A stretch of 64,000 nucleotides of DNA from assembly GCA_964437365.1 (NCBI GenBank), contig CAYTGM010000020.1:38258-102257 (forward strand). The letters run 5' to 3'. Position 1 is the stretch's first letter; the number at the start of each line of letters is the position of its first letter. The stretch is from CAYTGM01 sp964437365 (GTDB lineage Bacteria; Sumerlaeota; Sumerlaeia; SLMS01). The notes beneath the pieces are model-generated. The model searched no databases. It was not told the DNA's origin and worked only from the letters and a program-made list of their open reading frames with translations. The position numbers were made by a program, and so were the translations under genes. Below are positions 18,107 to 25,687 of this stretch, one piece after another.

Positions 18107-18618
18107 GTGTTGCCTCTTTTCATTTCCGCCTGACGCATGGGCATTGAATCTATGAGAGCATTGATTTGATTGAGGGGATAAGGAACATTCTCTCGAAGCT
18201 TGATCCCGCCATCTTTTCCGATCAGGATGATTTCATTTCGCGATAAGTTCAGATCGAACCTATCAATGATGATCGCTTTTTCAGTCTCTGAGATTTCTCT
18301 ATCTCCGACTGTTCCACGTTCATTGCCGATTTCGACTAGAAGGATGTCGCGTTCCTCCAATTCGCGAACCTGCGCATCCAGTTCCACTCGTTGTTTCTCG
18401 AAAACATCGGATTTCAGATCATCACCTGAAAGAATGATAACTCGATATTCCCACATCCATTTACTGGGATTCGCTGTAACATTCATCGAACTATTTTGTG
18501 ATTCCTTATCGAAGGCGATGCTCTGTACCTCTCTCGCTTCATCCTCTGACCTGTCGATGGAGCTGCACCCAATAATCAGGAATGCCATCATTAGTGAAAG
18601 TATCATTATTCGCCTCAT
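18103..18618 (-). CDS. DUF4174-like lipoprotein
   Basis: A 171-residue lipoprotein; the signal ends in the lipobox FLIIGC. The mature part fits DUF4174: MWEYRVIILSGDD at its start, a charged helix VRELEERDILLVEIGNE, and LIGKDGGIKLREN near the end, in a thioredoxin-like strand order but without a CxxC. Function in the family is unknown. The 3' end overlaps the GH13 gene by four bases on the opposite strand, so the two genes share terminal bases without a terminator between them. Confidence 0.78.
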   Translation of the reverse strand: MRRIMILSLMMAFLIIGCSSIDRSEDEAREVQSIAFDKESQNSSMNVTANPSKWMWEYRVIILSGDDLKSDVFEKQRVELDAQVRELEERDILLVEIGNERGTVGDREISETEKAIIIDRFDLNLSRNEIILIGKDGGIKLRENVPYPLNQINALIDSMPMRQAEMKRGNT

Positions 18619-18968
18619 AGTCCAAGTTGAGACAACTTGTGTGCCTGATTAATGAGCTACCAACCTCCTCGGTTCTTTGAGCGCTCATATGGTAACAATG
18701 AGGTTCTCAGCTTCTTATCAGGTGGGTGTAACCTGCTTTCGAATGCAGCTTGCAAGCAGCTTGCAAGCAGCTCGTAAGCATGTATATGGGCTTGGCTTAG
18801 CTCGATCGTTTTATACGAACAGCACATTATCAAGGTATAAGGACTTGCAAATATTCTCATTTGACGATTGACCTCGGTGGGAGGAGTCCTCAATAGATTG
18901 TCTCGGCCTTTGGTCATGAGCAGATGCTTTGACATCTTTTATCAGATTTTCATGCGAAGGGTATTTCC
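18619..18968. other. Upstream region of cydAB
   Basis: No accepted coding sequence. A minus-strand open frame covers most of it but includes the tandem repeat and has no Shine-Dalgarno. The notable content is the 11-bp tandem repeat listed separately, about 190 bp before cydA. FNR- or ArcA-like sites were not recognised. Confidence 0.5.
18745..18780 (+). promoter_or_regulatory. Tandem 11-bp repeat (3 units) with phased palindromes before cydA
   Basis: GCAGCTTGCAA occurs twice without a gap and is followed by GCAGCTCGTAA and GCA. Each junction contains the palindrome CTTGCAAG or a variant, so half-sites repeat once per ~11 bp, close to one helical turn. That is a common layout for cooperative repressor or activator binding. 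It lies upstream of the oxygen-reductase genes. Confidence 0.5.
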
Positions 18969-20399
18969 ATGGATTTAGATGTTGTTCTCCTTTCGAGGAT
19001 CCAATTCGCCTTCACGGTTATGTTTCACTACATTTATCCGCCAATCAGTATCGGTCTGGGTTTGATCCTGGTGATTATGGAGGGACTCTACTTAAAGACT
19101 GGTAATCCAGTTTACGAGAAGATGACACGATTCTGGGTTCGTGTTTTCGGTCTTACTTTTGGTTTGGGCGTGGCTACGGGGATCGTAATGGAGTTTGAGT
19201 TCGGAACCAATTGGGCGACTTACTCAAGGTTTGTCGGAGATGTTTTTGGATCGGCGTTGGCGGCTGAGGGGATATTCGCCTTCTTCCTGGAGTCTGGTTT
19301 CCTGGCGGTTCTTTTGTTCGGTTGGGATAAGGTCAGCAAGAAGGTACATTTCTTCTCAACGATCATGGTTTTCTTGGGGTCTGTTTTCTCTGCTGTCTGG
19401 ATTGTGATTGCTAACAGCTGGCAGCAGACTCCTGCCGGTTATCATATAGTTGGTGAAGGCATGATGGCGCGGGCTGAAATTACCGACTTCTGGGCACTTG
19501 TATTTAATCCTTCCAGTATGGTGCGCCTCTGGCATGTTCTTATAGGCGCTTTTATTCAGGGGTCATTTCTTGTGCTGAGTATCAGTGCGTGGTATATCAT
19601 CAAGAAGAGGCACCTTGATTTCGCGAAGAAGAGTTTCACGATCGCACTTATTATTTCAGCTGTGGCTTCTCTGACTCAGCTTGTGGCTGGTCACTTCAGC
19701 GCTGAAATTGTATCTGAATATCAGCCAGCAAAATTGGCTGCATTCGAAGGTGTCTATAAGACTGAAGAATCGACCCCTCTCTACCTTTTCGGAATTCCTG
19801 ATAGTGAAGAGGAAACAGTCAAGTTCGGCATCGCAGTGCCAGGTGCCTTGAGCTTTCTCGTACATCAGGATTTCGAGACTCCGGTAATGGGTTTGGATCA
19901 ATTTGCAGAAGAAGATCGTCCTCCTGTACAGATTCCTTTTCAGGCTTATCATATCATGATTGCTTTGGGGATGTACTTTATCGGTTTGACGCTTTTCTCG
20001 CTTTTCCTGCTCTGGCGTAAGAAACTGTTCGAGATGAACTGGCTGATGTGGATATTTGTTTTCTCGGTTGTTTGTCCCGTTATTGCGAACCAGGCGGGTT
20101 GGTTTGCTGCTGAGGTCGGTCGTCAGCCCTGGATCGTTTACGGTTTGTTGAGAACATCGGATGGTGTGTCAAAGGCAGTTAAAGCCGAGGCGGTCCTCGC
20201 GAGTCTGATCATGTTTACCCTTATCTATACACTTCTCCTGGCTATGTTTCTGTATCTGCTTGACCGGAAGATTAAACACGGTCCGGAAGAGGTGGAAGCA
20301 CATGAAGATCCTGAAACGGATATTTCGGCTGCGATGTCAGCCAGAAAAGCTGGGGTTGATATGCTCGAATCTGCGCGCAACAGGGAGCTTGATAAATGA
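18969..20399 (+). CDS. cydA: Cytochrome bd-type quinol oxidase subunit I
   Basis: Subunit I of the high-affinity bd oxidase oxidises quinol and reduces O2 in the cytoplasmic membrane. The 476 residues contain about nine helices. The haem ligands correspond to His20 (FHYIYPP), His189 (LWHVLIGAF) and the Met of YHIMIALGM. The conserved acids Glu100 and Glu108 lie in AAEGIFAFFLESG, and GRQPW is present. The Q-loop region between KLAAFEGVY and IPFQAYHIM is short, which places it in the short-Q-loop (CioA-like) subfamily, as opposed to the E. coli CydA long form. The stop overlaps the cydB start in ATGA. Confidence 0.96.
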   Translation: MDLDVVLLSRIQFAFTVMFHYIYPPISIGLGLILVIMEGLYLKTGNPVYEKMTRFWVRVFGLTFGLGVATGIVMEFEFGTNWATYSRFVGDVFGSALAAEGIFAFFLESGFLAVLLFGWDKVSKKVHFFSTIMVFLGSVFSAVWIVIANSWQQTPAGYHIVGEGMMARAEITDFWALVFNPSSMVRLWHVLIGAFIQGSFLVLSISAWYIIKKRHLDFAKKSFTIALIISAVASLTQLVAGHFSAEIVSEYQPAKLAAFEGVYKTEESTPLYLFGIPDSEEETVKFGIAVPGALSFLVHQDFETPVMGLDQFAEEDRPPVQIPFQAYHIMIALGMYFIGLTLFSLFLLWRKKLFEMNWLMWIFVFSVVCPVIANQAGWFAAEVGRQPWIVYGLLRTSDGVSKAVKAEAVLASLIMFTLIYTLLLAMFLYLLDRKIKHGPEEVEAHEDPETDISAAMSARKAGVDMLESARNRELDK

Positions 20400-21415
20400 T
20401 CGATCTTGAAATTGTCTGGTTTTTTCTACTTGGCGTGTTACTGATTGGTTATGCAATCCTGGATGGTTTTGATCTGGGTGTGGGCGCGCTGCACTTATTT
20501 TCGAAAGGAGACAAAGAACGTCGGACCATGTTGAATTCGATTGGCCCTGTCTGGGACGGGAATGAGGTCTGGCTTGTGACTGCCGGGGGAGCGTTGTTTG
20601 CGGCATTTCCTCATGCATATGCAACAGCATTCAGCGCTTTCTACCTTCCCTTCATGATCTTACTCTTCATGTTAATATTCCGTGCGACGGCCATTGAATT
20701 CCGTTCGAAAGAAGAAATGGGATGGTGGCGTAAGACCTGGGATATAGCGTTTAGTGTGGCGAGTATCGTTGCCTCGATTCTCTTTGGTGTGGCTGTTGGA
20801 AACCTCGTTGTTGGAATTCCCATCGGGGAAGATATGGAATTCAGCGGCAGTCTGTTCGATCTTCTGAACCCTTATGCCTTACTTGTTGGCATCTTCAATT
20901 TGAGTATGTTTGTGATGCATGGTGCGATATATGTCTACTTGAAAACAGAGGGTGAATTGCAGCAAAGGGCGAAAGGCTGGATTGTTCATACAGTTGCTGC
21001 GTTTGTTGTACTTTATATCATCGTGACGATATTTACGCTTACAAGAGTGCCTTCCATGATTGAAAATTTCGAGCGGTTTCCATGGGTTTGGGGAATTGTG
21101 ATCCTGAATGTCCTTGCGATTGCGAACATCCCGAGGTCGATATACTTCAGTAAACCTGCTCAGGCGTTTATATCATCGAGCTGTGCGATCGCAGCGTTGA
21201 TCTTTCTCTTTGGGATCGGAATATTTCCCAACCTGATCATTTCTTCATTAGGGGATGGGAACAACCTGACATTATACAATGCCGCCTCGAGTCAGAAGAC
21301 CCTCGGTATCATGCTCTTGATTGCTATCATTGGGATGCCTTGTGTGCTTGCTTATACGATTTCTATTTACTGGATTTTTCGTGGTAAAGTGAAGCTGAAC
21401 GAGTTCAGTTACTAG
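20396..21415 (+). CDS. cydB: Cytochrome bd-type quinol oxidase subunit II
   Basis: Subunit II, 339 residues with about nine membrane helices, completes the bd oxidase. The N-terminus WFFLLGVLLIGYAILDGFDLGVGALH and the following GPVWDGNEVWLVTAGGALFAAFP are hallmarks of CydB. The start overlaps cydA by four bases, so the two are translationally coupled. No CydX/CbdX-like small subunit was found directly downstream, and cydCD are not in the window. A terminator-like hairpin lies about 70 bp after the stop. Confidence 0.96.
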   Translation: MIDLEIVWFFLLGVLLIGYAILDGFDLGVGALHLFSKGDKERRTMLNSIGPVWDGNEVWLVTAGGALFAAFPHAYATAFSAFYLPFMILLFMLIFRATAIEFRSKEEMGWWRKTWDIAFSVASIVASILFGVAVGNLVVGIPIGEDMEFSGSLFDLLNPYALLVGIFNLSMFVMHGAIYVYLKTEGELQQRAKGWIVHTVAAFVVLYIIVTIFTLTRVPSMIENFERFPWVWGIVILNVLAIANIPRSIYFSKPAQAFISSSCAIAALIFLFGIGIFPNLIISSLGDGNNLTLYNAASSQKTLGIMLLIAIIGMPCVLAYTISIYWIFRGKVKLNEFSY

Positions 21416-21485
21416 GTGTTTCGAGGAGGGGAGTATCATCGCTTTCTGTGCAATCTGTAACCGATTTCAAAAGGCTGAATCCATG

Positions 21486-21513
21486 ACACGAAAATGTCAT
21501 AGTTCGTGTTTTT
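21486..21513 (+). terminator. Probable terminator of cydAB
   Basis: ACACGAA and TTCGTGT pair over 7 bp around a 10-nt loop and are followed by five Ts. The stem is short, so strength is uncertain. Confidence 0.55.
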
Positions 21514-21765
21514 GTCTTTATTAATCACGCCCTCAGAACATTCCTAAGTTGTTGATTTTAAATAACTAAGGAATGGTTTTCTTAATTAGATTCAAGGTGA
21601 CTGTGACCCTGTTTTCACAAGAAGTTGAGCCTTGGAGAATCATAGCGGTTTGAAATCGGTTTTGGCACTTGACTACAGCAGCTCAATTTGCGACAGATTT
21701 TTGTTATTCAAAAATATTTAAGGCAGACCCCCCTGCTTTAAAGCCCAAATTACAGGAGAATGTGA
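21514..21765. other. Intergenic region before the lamin-tail exoprotein
   Basis: AT-rich, non-coding. It presumably carries the promoter of the exoprotein gene. TGGCAC near 21664 resembles a sigma-54 -24 element, but the matching TGC at -12 is missing. No other structure was recognised. Confidence 0.4.
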
Positions 21766-22980
21766 ATGCTCAAAAAAACAGTCTTTTTAACCGCCGGGAT
21801 GGTTCTGTCTGCTGGCGCAGCAAACGCTCAGCTGATCATCTCAGAAGTGATGGATGGACCTCTAACGGGTGGTATCCCAAAGTATATCGAGATCACCAAC
21901 GTATCGGGATCTGCAGTTGACCTTAGTAATTATGACCTTGCTAAAGTTGCAAATGGACCTACCGTTGTTGGGGAGTATGAATTTGCTACCCAGCTCTCAG
22001 GAACCTTGGATCCAGGTGAATCATTCGTCATCGCATCGGAAGATGTTGAATTTCAGAATGCCTTTGGTTTTCTTCCAGATTTAGTTGATATTCAGGCGAA
22101 TAATAACGGCGACGATACCGTAGGCATTATTGCCACAGGCGACCTCGTCATTGCCAACTCAATCGATGTTTACGGCGATGGAGATGATGGAACTGGTGAC
22201 CCGTGGGAATACCTCGATACGCGTGTAGTGCGTAAACCATCAGTTACTGCAGGTACGGCAACTTTTGATGTGAGTGAATGGTATGTAAATCCTATCGATG
22301 ATCTTGATGGGAAAGATGCCACTGCAGTTGGTCTTATCGGTACTCCAGGAGCGCATATTTTTGGATCACAGACAGATCAGATCGGAACGGGAGGCCTGGG
22401 CTCGCCTACGCCAGCACTCAATGTCGCTGTAAGTGCTTCTGACATTCTCAATGGTTTAACTCCAACTGAAGGCGGCATCGGGCTTCATCCAGCCGCTACT
22501 GGCGGACTCGGCGTCTTTACAGACGGTTCTGACAACGCTGCCAACAACCTTGATGGACTACTTGATGATGCGGCTGGTAGTGCTCAAGTCAGCACACTTT
22601 TCTATGATCTGGGTGGGCAGTTTGACCTTACAGGACTCAATATCTATACGCAAAACACAGGAGCAGACGCACGTATCTTTCTGAATGCACGCATATCTGT
22701 TGATACAACAGACGATGGAGCTGCAGATACGGTTGTAGGTGAAGTCATCCTCGGAGGCCCTGGTGCAATAGTAAGTGGTGGTGAAACCTGGGGTGAGCTC
22801 AACCTGACTGCTAACCTCGGTGAAGGTGTTTACGGTGTCGAATTTGCATTTTTCTCAGTTACAAATACGGCTCTCGAATACCGTGGGCCTGGAAACGGCC
22901 AGGGTGGTTCTCTCGTCAAGGAAATCGATCTCCTTGGTTCAGCGACATCCACCGTCACGGATTGGCAGCTTCTCGACTAG
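21766..22980 (+). CDS. Secreted lamin-tail-domain (LTD-like) protein
   Basis: A 404-residue exported protein with a classic signal peptide ending GAANAQ; AGGAG is seven bases before the ATG. Right after cleavage comes an LTD-like fold: LIISEVMDGPLTGGIPKYIE, ITNVSGSAVDLSNYDLA, then LDPGESFVIASED and GDDTVGIIATGD. This domain is common in extracellular nucleases and surface proteins. The second half (from about residue 215) is a Gly/Asn/Thr-rich beta domain with calcium-like turns and no family I recognise. The protein ends abruptly in TVTDWQLLD with no PEP-CTERM or LPxTG tail. A strong terminator follows, so it is a single gene. Enzymatic residues were not identified. Confidence 0.82.
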   Translation: MLKKTVFLTAGMVLSAGAANAQLIISEVMDGPLTGGIPKYIEITNVSGSAVDLSNYDLAKVANGPTVVGEYEFATQLSGTLDPGESFVIASEDVEFQNAFGFLPDLVDIQANNNGDDTVGIIATGDLVIANSIDVYGDGDDGTGDPWEYLDTRVVRKPSVTAGTATFDVSEWYVNPIDDLDGKDATAVGLIGTPGAHIFGSQTDQIGTGGLGSPTPALNVAVSASDILNGLTPTEGGIGLHPAATGGLGVFTDGSDNAANNLDGLLDDAAGSAQVSTLFYDLGGQFDLTGLNIYTQNTGADARIFLNARISVDTTDDGAADTVVGEVILGGPGAIVSGGETWGELNLTANLGEGVYGVEFAFFSVTNTALEYRGPGNGQGGSLVKEIDLLGSATSTVTDWQLLD

Positions 22981-23016
22981 CATTGTAACTTTCAAAGATG
23001 GATGGAGAATAAGTTG

Positions 23017-23054
23017 GCCTTCCTGTCTCTCGCGAGGCAGGAAGGCTTTTTTTT
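23017..23054 (+). terminator. Intrinsic terminator of the lamin-tail exoprotein gene
   Basis: GCCTTCCTG pairs with CAGGAAGGC and is followed directly by eight Ts. Confidence 0.9.
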
Positions 23055-23246
23055 ACCTTCAATCTCCAAGGCACTTTCATGGTTTGCTCTCGTTAGGAGC
23101 ATCCCAAAGTCGTTCTTTCGAGGCGCATTATTCAAGATTCCATTCTCAACAAGATTAGGATTGTCATGGCTTACTGTAACTATTAGGCACACTTTAATGA
23201 TTAAGTATAATTAATATTCATCAATAAAATTATCAGGAGTATATCA

Positions 23247-24326
23247 ATGAAGTTTACAGTTCTGTCTTTGCTCTTTGTCTGTCTTACCCTGTCAAGCTGC
23301 GGAACCTCTACTAAAGCTTCCATCTCGATGGAGGAAAATCTGGGAATCACGGTTAAGCCAATTACACCAGAGCAAATTGCCCATCAATCTATCAAAGTGG
23401 CAGCCGTTCAATTAAACAGTCCCTGGAGGTATGGTCATCCCCCTGATCCAGAGAATCTTCCCGCCGATACTATCATACCTTATATAGATCGCGCCGGTGC
23501 TGATCAGGCTGACCTGGTTGTATTTCCAGAGCTCTTTCTTGGTATGTTTAAAGTCCCGTCGCCTCAGACAGATATGATCGCTGAAGCGGCCAGGAGGAAT
23601 AGTATATATGTGATGGTGGGTTGTTTTGAAGTTATCGATGAGATGGGGAATTTTGGAAACTCAACTTTGATCTTTGATAGACAAGGGGATATTATTGGAC
23701 GATTTTTTAAGGTTTCACCTGCGGTGGGCGCAACGAACAGAGGGTGGCCACCGATGGATGTTGACCCTGAGTGGCTGATGATTCCTGGTGAAGAGTATCC
23801 TGTTTTCGATCTTGATTTTGGCCGTGTAGGCATCATGACGTGCTACGATGGCATGTTCCCTGAAATTCCAAGGATTCTTGCTCTTAAGGGAGCTGAAATA
23901 CTGATTTGGCCAAACGCTCGCGGTGGAAGCCTGGAAGACTACGTGATGAGAACTGTTATGTTTCAGAACTACATGCATGTCGTTGCTGTCAATAAGGCCT
24001 ATGGAAGCGGGACTGCTATCGCAGAATGGCCCAATGGAATAAAGGTTAGAGCAGAAGAGCCTAAAGAAGAATATCTTCTCACAGAGCTGGGGTTAGCCCA
24101 CTTGAGAGGTGCCAGAATACATGCCAGAGAATATATACAACGGTCAACAATAGGGTATGACACACTCATGGAGAATATCTCGATGGAAGACCTCTACGGG
24201 TTTGGTCCTGATGACGTAGTTCCGGAACCTGATCGAAAACAACATGCAGACATGCTTGAAAAACTGGGGATGATAGAGGAATCGCACAGGCTTCGGGAAT
24301 CACTGCCTCAAACTTCCGTCGAATAG
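23247..24326 (+). CDS. Carbon-nitrogen hydrolase (nitrilase superfamily) lipoprotein
   Basis: A 359-residue amidase/nitrilase-fold enzyme. The signal ends in a lipobox (TLSSC, Cys18), so it should be anchored to a membrane facing the periplasm. The catalytic triad is visible: Glu95 in VVFPELF, Lys155 in GRFFKVSP and Cys199 in IMTCYDGMFPE. Cytoplasmic relatives hydrolyse amides or carbamoyl groups; a periplasmic lipoprotein form is less common and its substrate is unknown. It is distinct from apolipoprotein N-acyltransferase, since the membrane helices of Lnt are missing. AGGAG lies upstream of the ATG. The gene is convergent with the acyltransferase, only six bases apart. Confidence 0.88.
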   Translation: MKFTVLSLLFVCLTLSSCGTSTKASISMEENLGITVKPITPEQIAHQSIKVAAVQLNSPWRYGHPPDPENLPADTIIPYIDRAGADQADLVVFPELFLGMFKVPSPQTDMIAEAARRNSIYVMVGCFEVIDEMGNFGNSTLIFDRQGDIIGRFFKVSPAVGATNRGWPPMDVDPEWLMIPGEEYPVFDLDFGRVGIMTCYDGMFPEIPRILALKGAEILIWPNARGGSLEDYVMRTVMFQNYMHVVAVNKAYGSGTAIAEWPNGIKVRAEEPKEEYLLTELGLAHLRGARIHAREYIQRSTIGYDTLMENISMEDLYGFGPDDVVPEPDRKQHADMLEKLGMIEESHRLRESLPQTSVE

Positions 24327-24332
24327 TATATT

Positions 24333-25496
24333 CTACTTTTCTTTAACTTCAACTTTACCCTTCTTGTAGCTGAAATAGCTTTTGAGGCTCAGGAAGGGTT
24401 TTTCATATGTATGGTATAGAGCTGCGCACACTGCCAGACAAATGAAGAACGCAGTAAGATGGACCACAACCCAGTCTAAAGTTAGATTTTGTCTGAAACC
24501 TGATCCCCACAGTTCTGTCCCTGTCATCAAAGCATAGTACAGTGGAAGGTGCAGCAGGTACAGCGAGAATGTATACTTGCCCATATCTGCAAGTGGCTTC
24601 CAGCGCAGGATCTTGAGCCAGCAACTCCCTCTTGTAGAGAAAAGGATGAGTCCAAATAGATTTGCAAAGAAGAGGTTTGCAAAGAGGATTCCGTAAGTCA
24701 CAGACCACTCATCTGGCTTTGTCGGGACGTTGCCTCTATAGACGAGGATCGTATGTAAATAGGCTGCGATGAAGACTCCAAGAAAAGTTATTGGCAATAG
24801 TCTGAGAAGTCGAGATCCTAATCTCTTCAAATCTGCCTCATTCCAATATCTGTATATGTAGGCGAAGCAGGCACCTATACAGAGACCTTCCAGACGACAT
24901 GGGGTCTGCCACTGAACCAGGAATGGTTCACTGTGCAATGGAAATAAGAGAATTTGCCGAGTCAGAAAGCTGAAAGGAATGAGGAAGAGTGAAATTCTGA
25001 ATACCGTCGGGGGTCTATATCGCCACAGAATAAGAGGCCACATCAGATAAAAGTTTTCTTCGATGGAAAGTGACCATGATACAATAAGGAATTGATGTCG
25101 AGTGTAGCCCAGCCCTTCTGAATAATTTGAAAGAAACGCCCAGTACCACCATGAGCCCTTCACGTAACTGCCAAAGGACTTCCAGTGGTCAAAGTATTCA
25201 AAAGAAGGTATAATTATCAGGAAGACGGCGAGAAATCCATAATAGAGCGGTAGGATACGAAGGGCTCGCCTTCCCCAAAAATTCTTAAAGTACTCAGCAG
25301 AGGTTCTCGTCCTGAAGAGAATGGAAGAAATGAGAAATCCGGAGAGAAGAAAGAAGAGGTCAACACCAACCCATCCAAACCGGCTGATATATATGAAGAA
25401 GTCAAAAAAAGGATTTCCCGAGAAATTGAGGAAAACCCAATGATGCATGACTACGAGTATGGCTGCCAGCGATCGTAATCCATCGAGTTCTGGCAT
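24333..25496 (-). CDS. Acyltransferase 3 family membrane protein (OafA/YrhL-like)
   Basis: A 387-residue integral membrane O-acyltransferase of the type that acetylates surface polysaccharides. The N-terminus MPELDGLRSLAAILVVMHHWVF is the family hallmark, with the conserved Arg and the His-His pair, and about ten membrane helices follow. WSLSIEENFYLMWPL is the other typical motif. The only canonical start is the ATG directly at the motif. Upstream the frame is open for a further ~37 codons (back to a TAG) without ATG, GTG or TTG. There is no clear Shine-Dalgarno. The acceptor polymer is unknown. Confidence 0.9.
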   Translation of the reverse strand: MPELDGLRSLAAILVVMHHWVFLNFSGNPFFDFFIYISRFGWVGVDLFFLLSGFLISSILFRTRTSAEYFKNFWGRRALRILPLYYGFLAVFLIIIPSFEYFDHWKSFGSYVKGSWWYWAFLSNYSEGLGYTRHQFLIVSWSLSIEENFYLMWPLILWRYRPPTVFRISLFLIPFSFLTRQILLFPLHSEPFLVQWQTPCRLEGLCIGACFAYIYRYWNEADLKRLGSRLLRLLPITFLGVFIAAYLHTILVYRGNVPTKPDEWSVTYGILFANLFFANLFGLILFSTRGSCWLKILRWKPLADMGKYTFSLYLLHLPLYYALMTGTELWGSGFRQNLTLDWVVVHLTAFFICLAVCAALYHTYEKPFLSLKSYFSYKKGKVEVKEK

Positions 25497-25687
25497 CCAC
25501 GAAAGCTTCTCACGAGTTCCATGTGAAGAAGCTTCATAGAACGAGCCTGGGTACTTTAAGAGATTGTTGATCTTTGACGCTCCTGTGTTCAGATCACAGG
25601 AGTTCTAGCGAAATAATGGTCAGAGTCGAGTGGTTTCAGGTTTCAACGGATCGTATTTTCCACTTAATACAAAAACGTTGTGTGTAA

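Noticed and set aside
18745..18780. CRISPR-like array
   Set aside because: Units of 11 bp without spacers; this is a simple tandem repeat.
18657..18935. Minus-strand open frame of 92 codons before cydA
   Set aside because: Runs through the tandem operator-like repeat, no Shine-Dalgarno, no protein-like pattern.
21416..21485. cydX small-subunit gene after cydB
   Set aside because: No short membrane-helix frame with a start codon and Shine-Dalgarno was found.
21664..21682. Sigma-54 promoter before the lamin-tail protein
   Set aside because: TGGCAC is present but the -12 TGC at the right distance is not.
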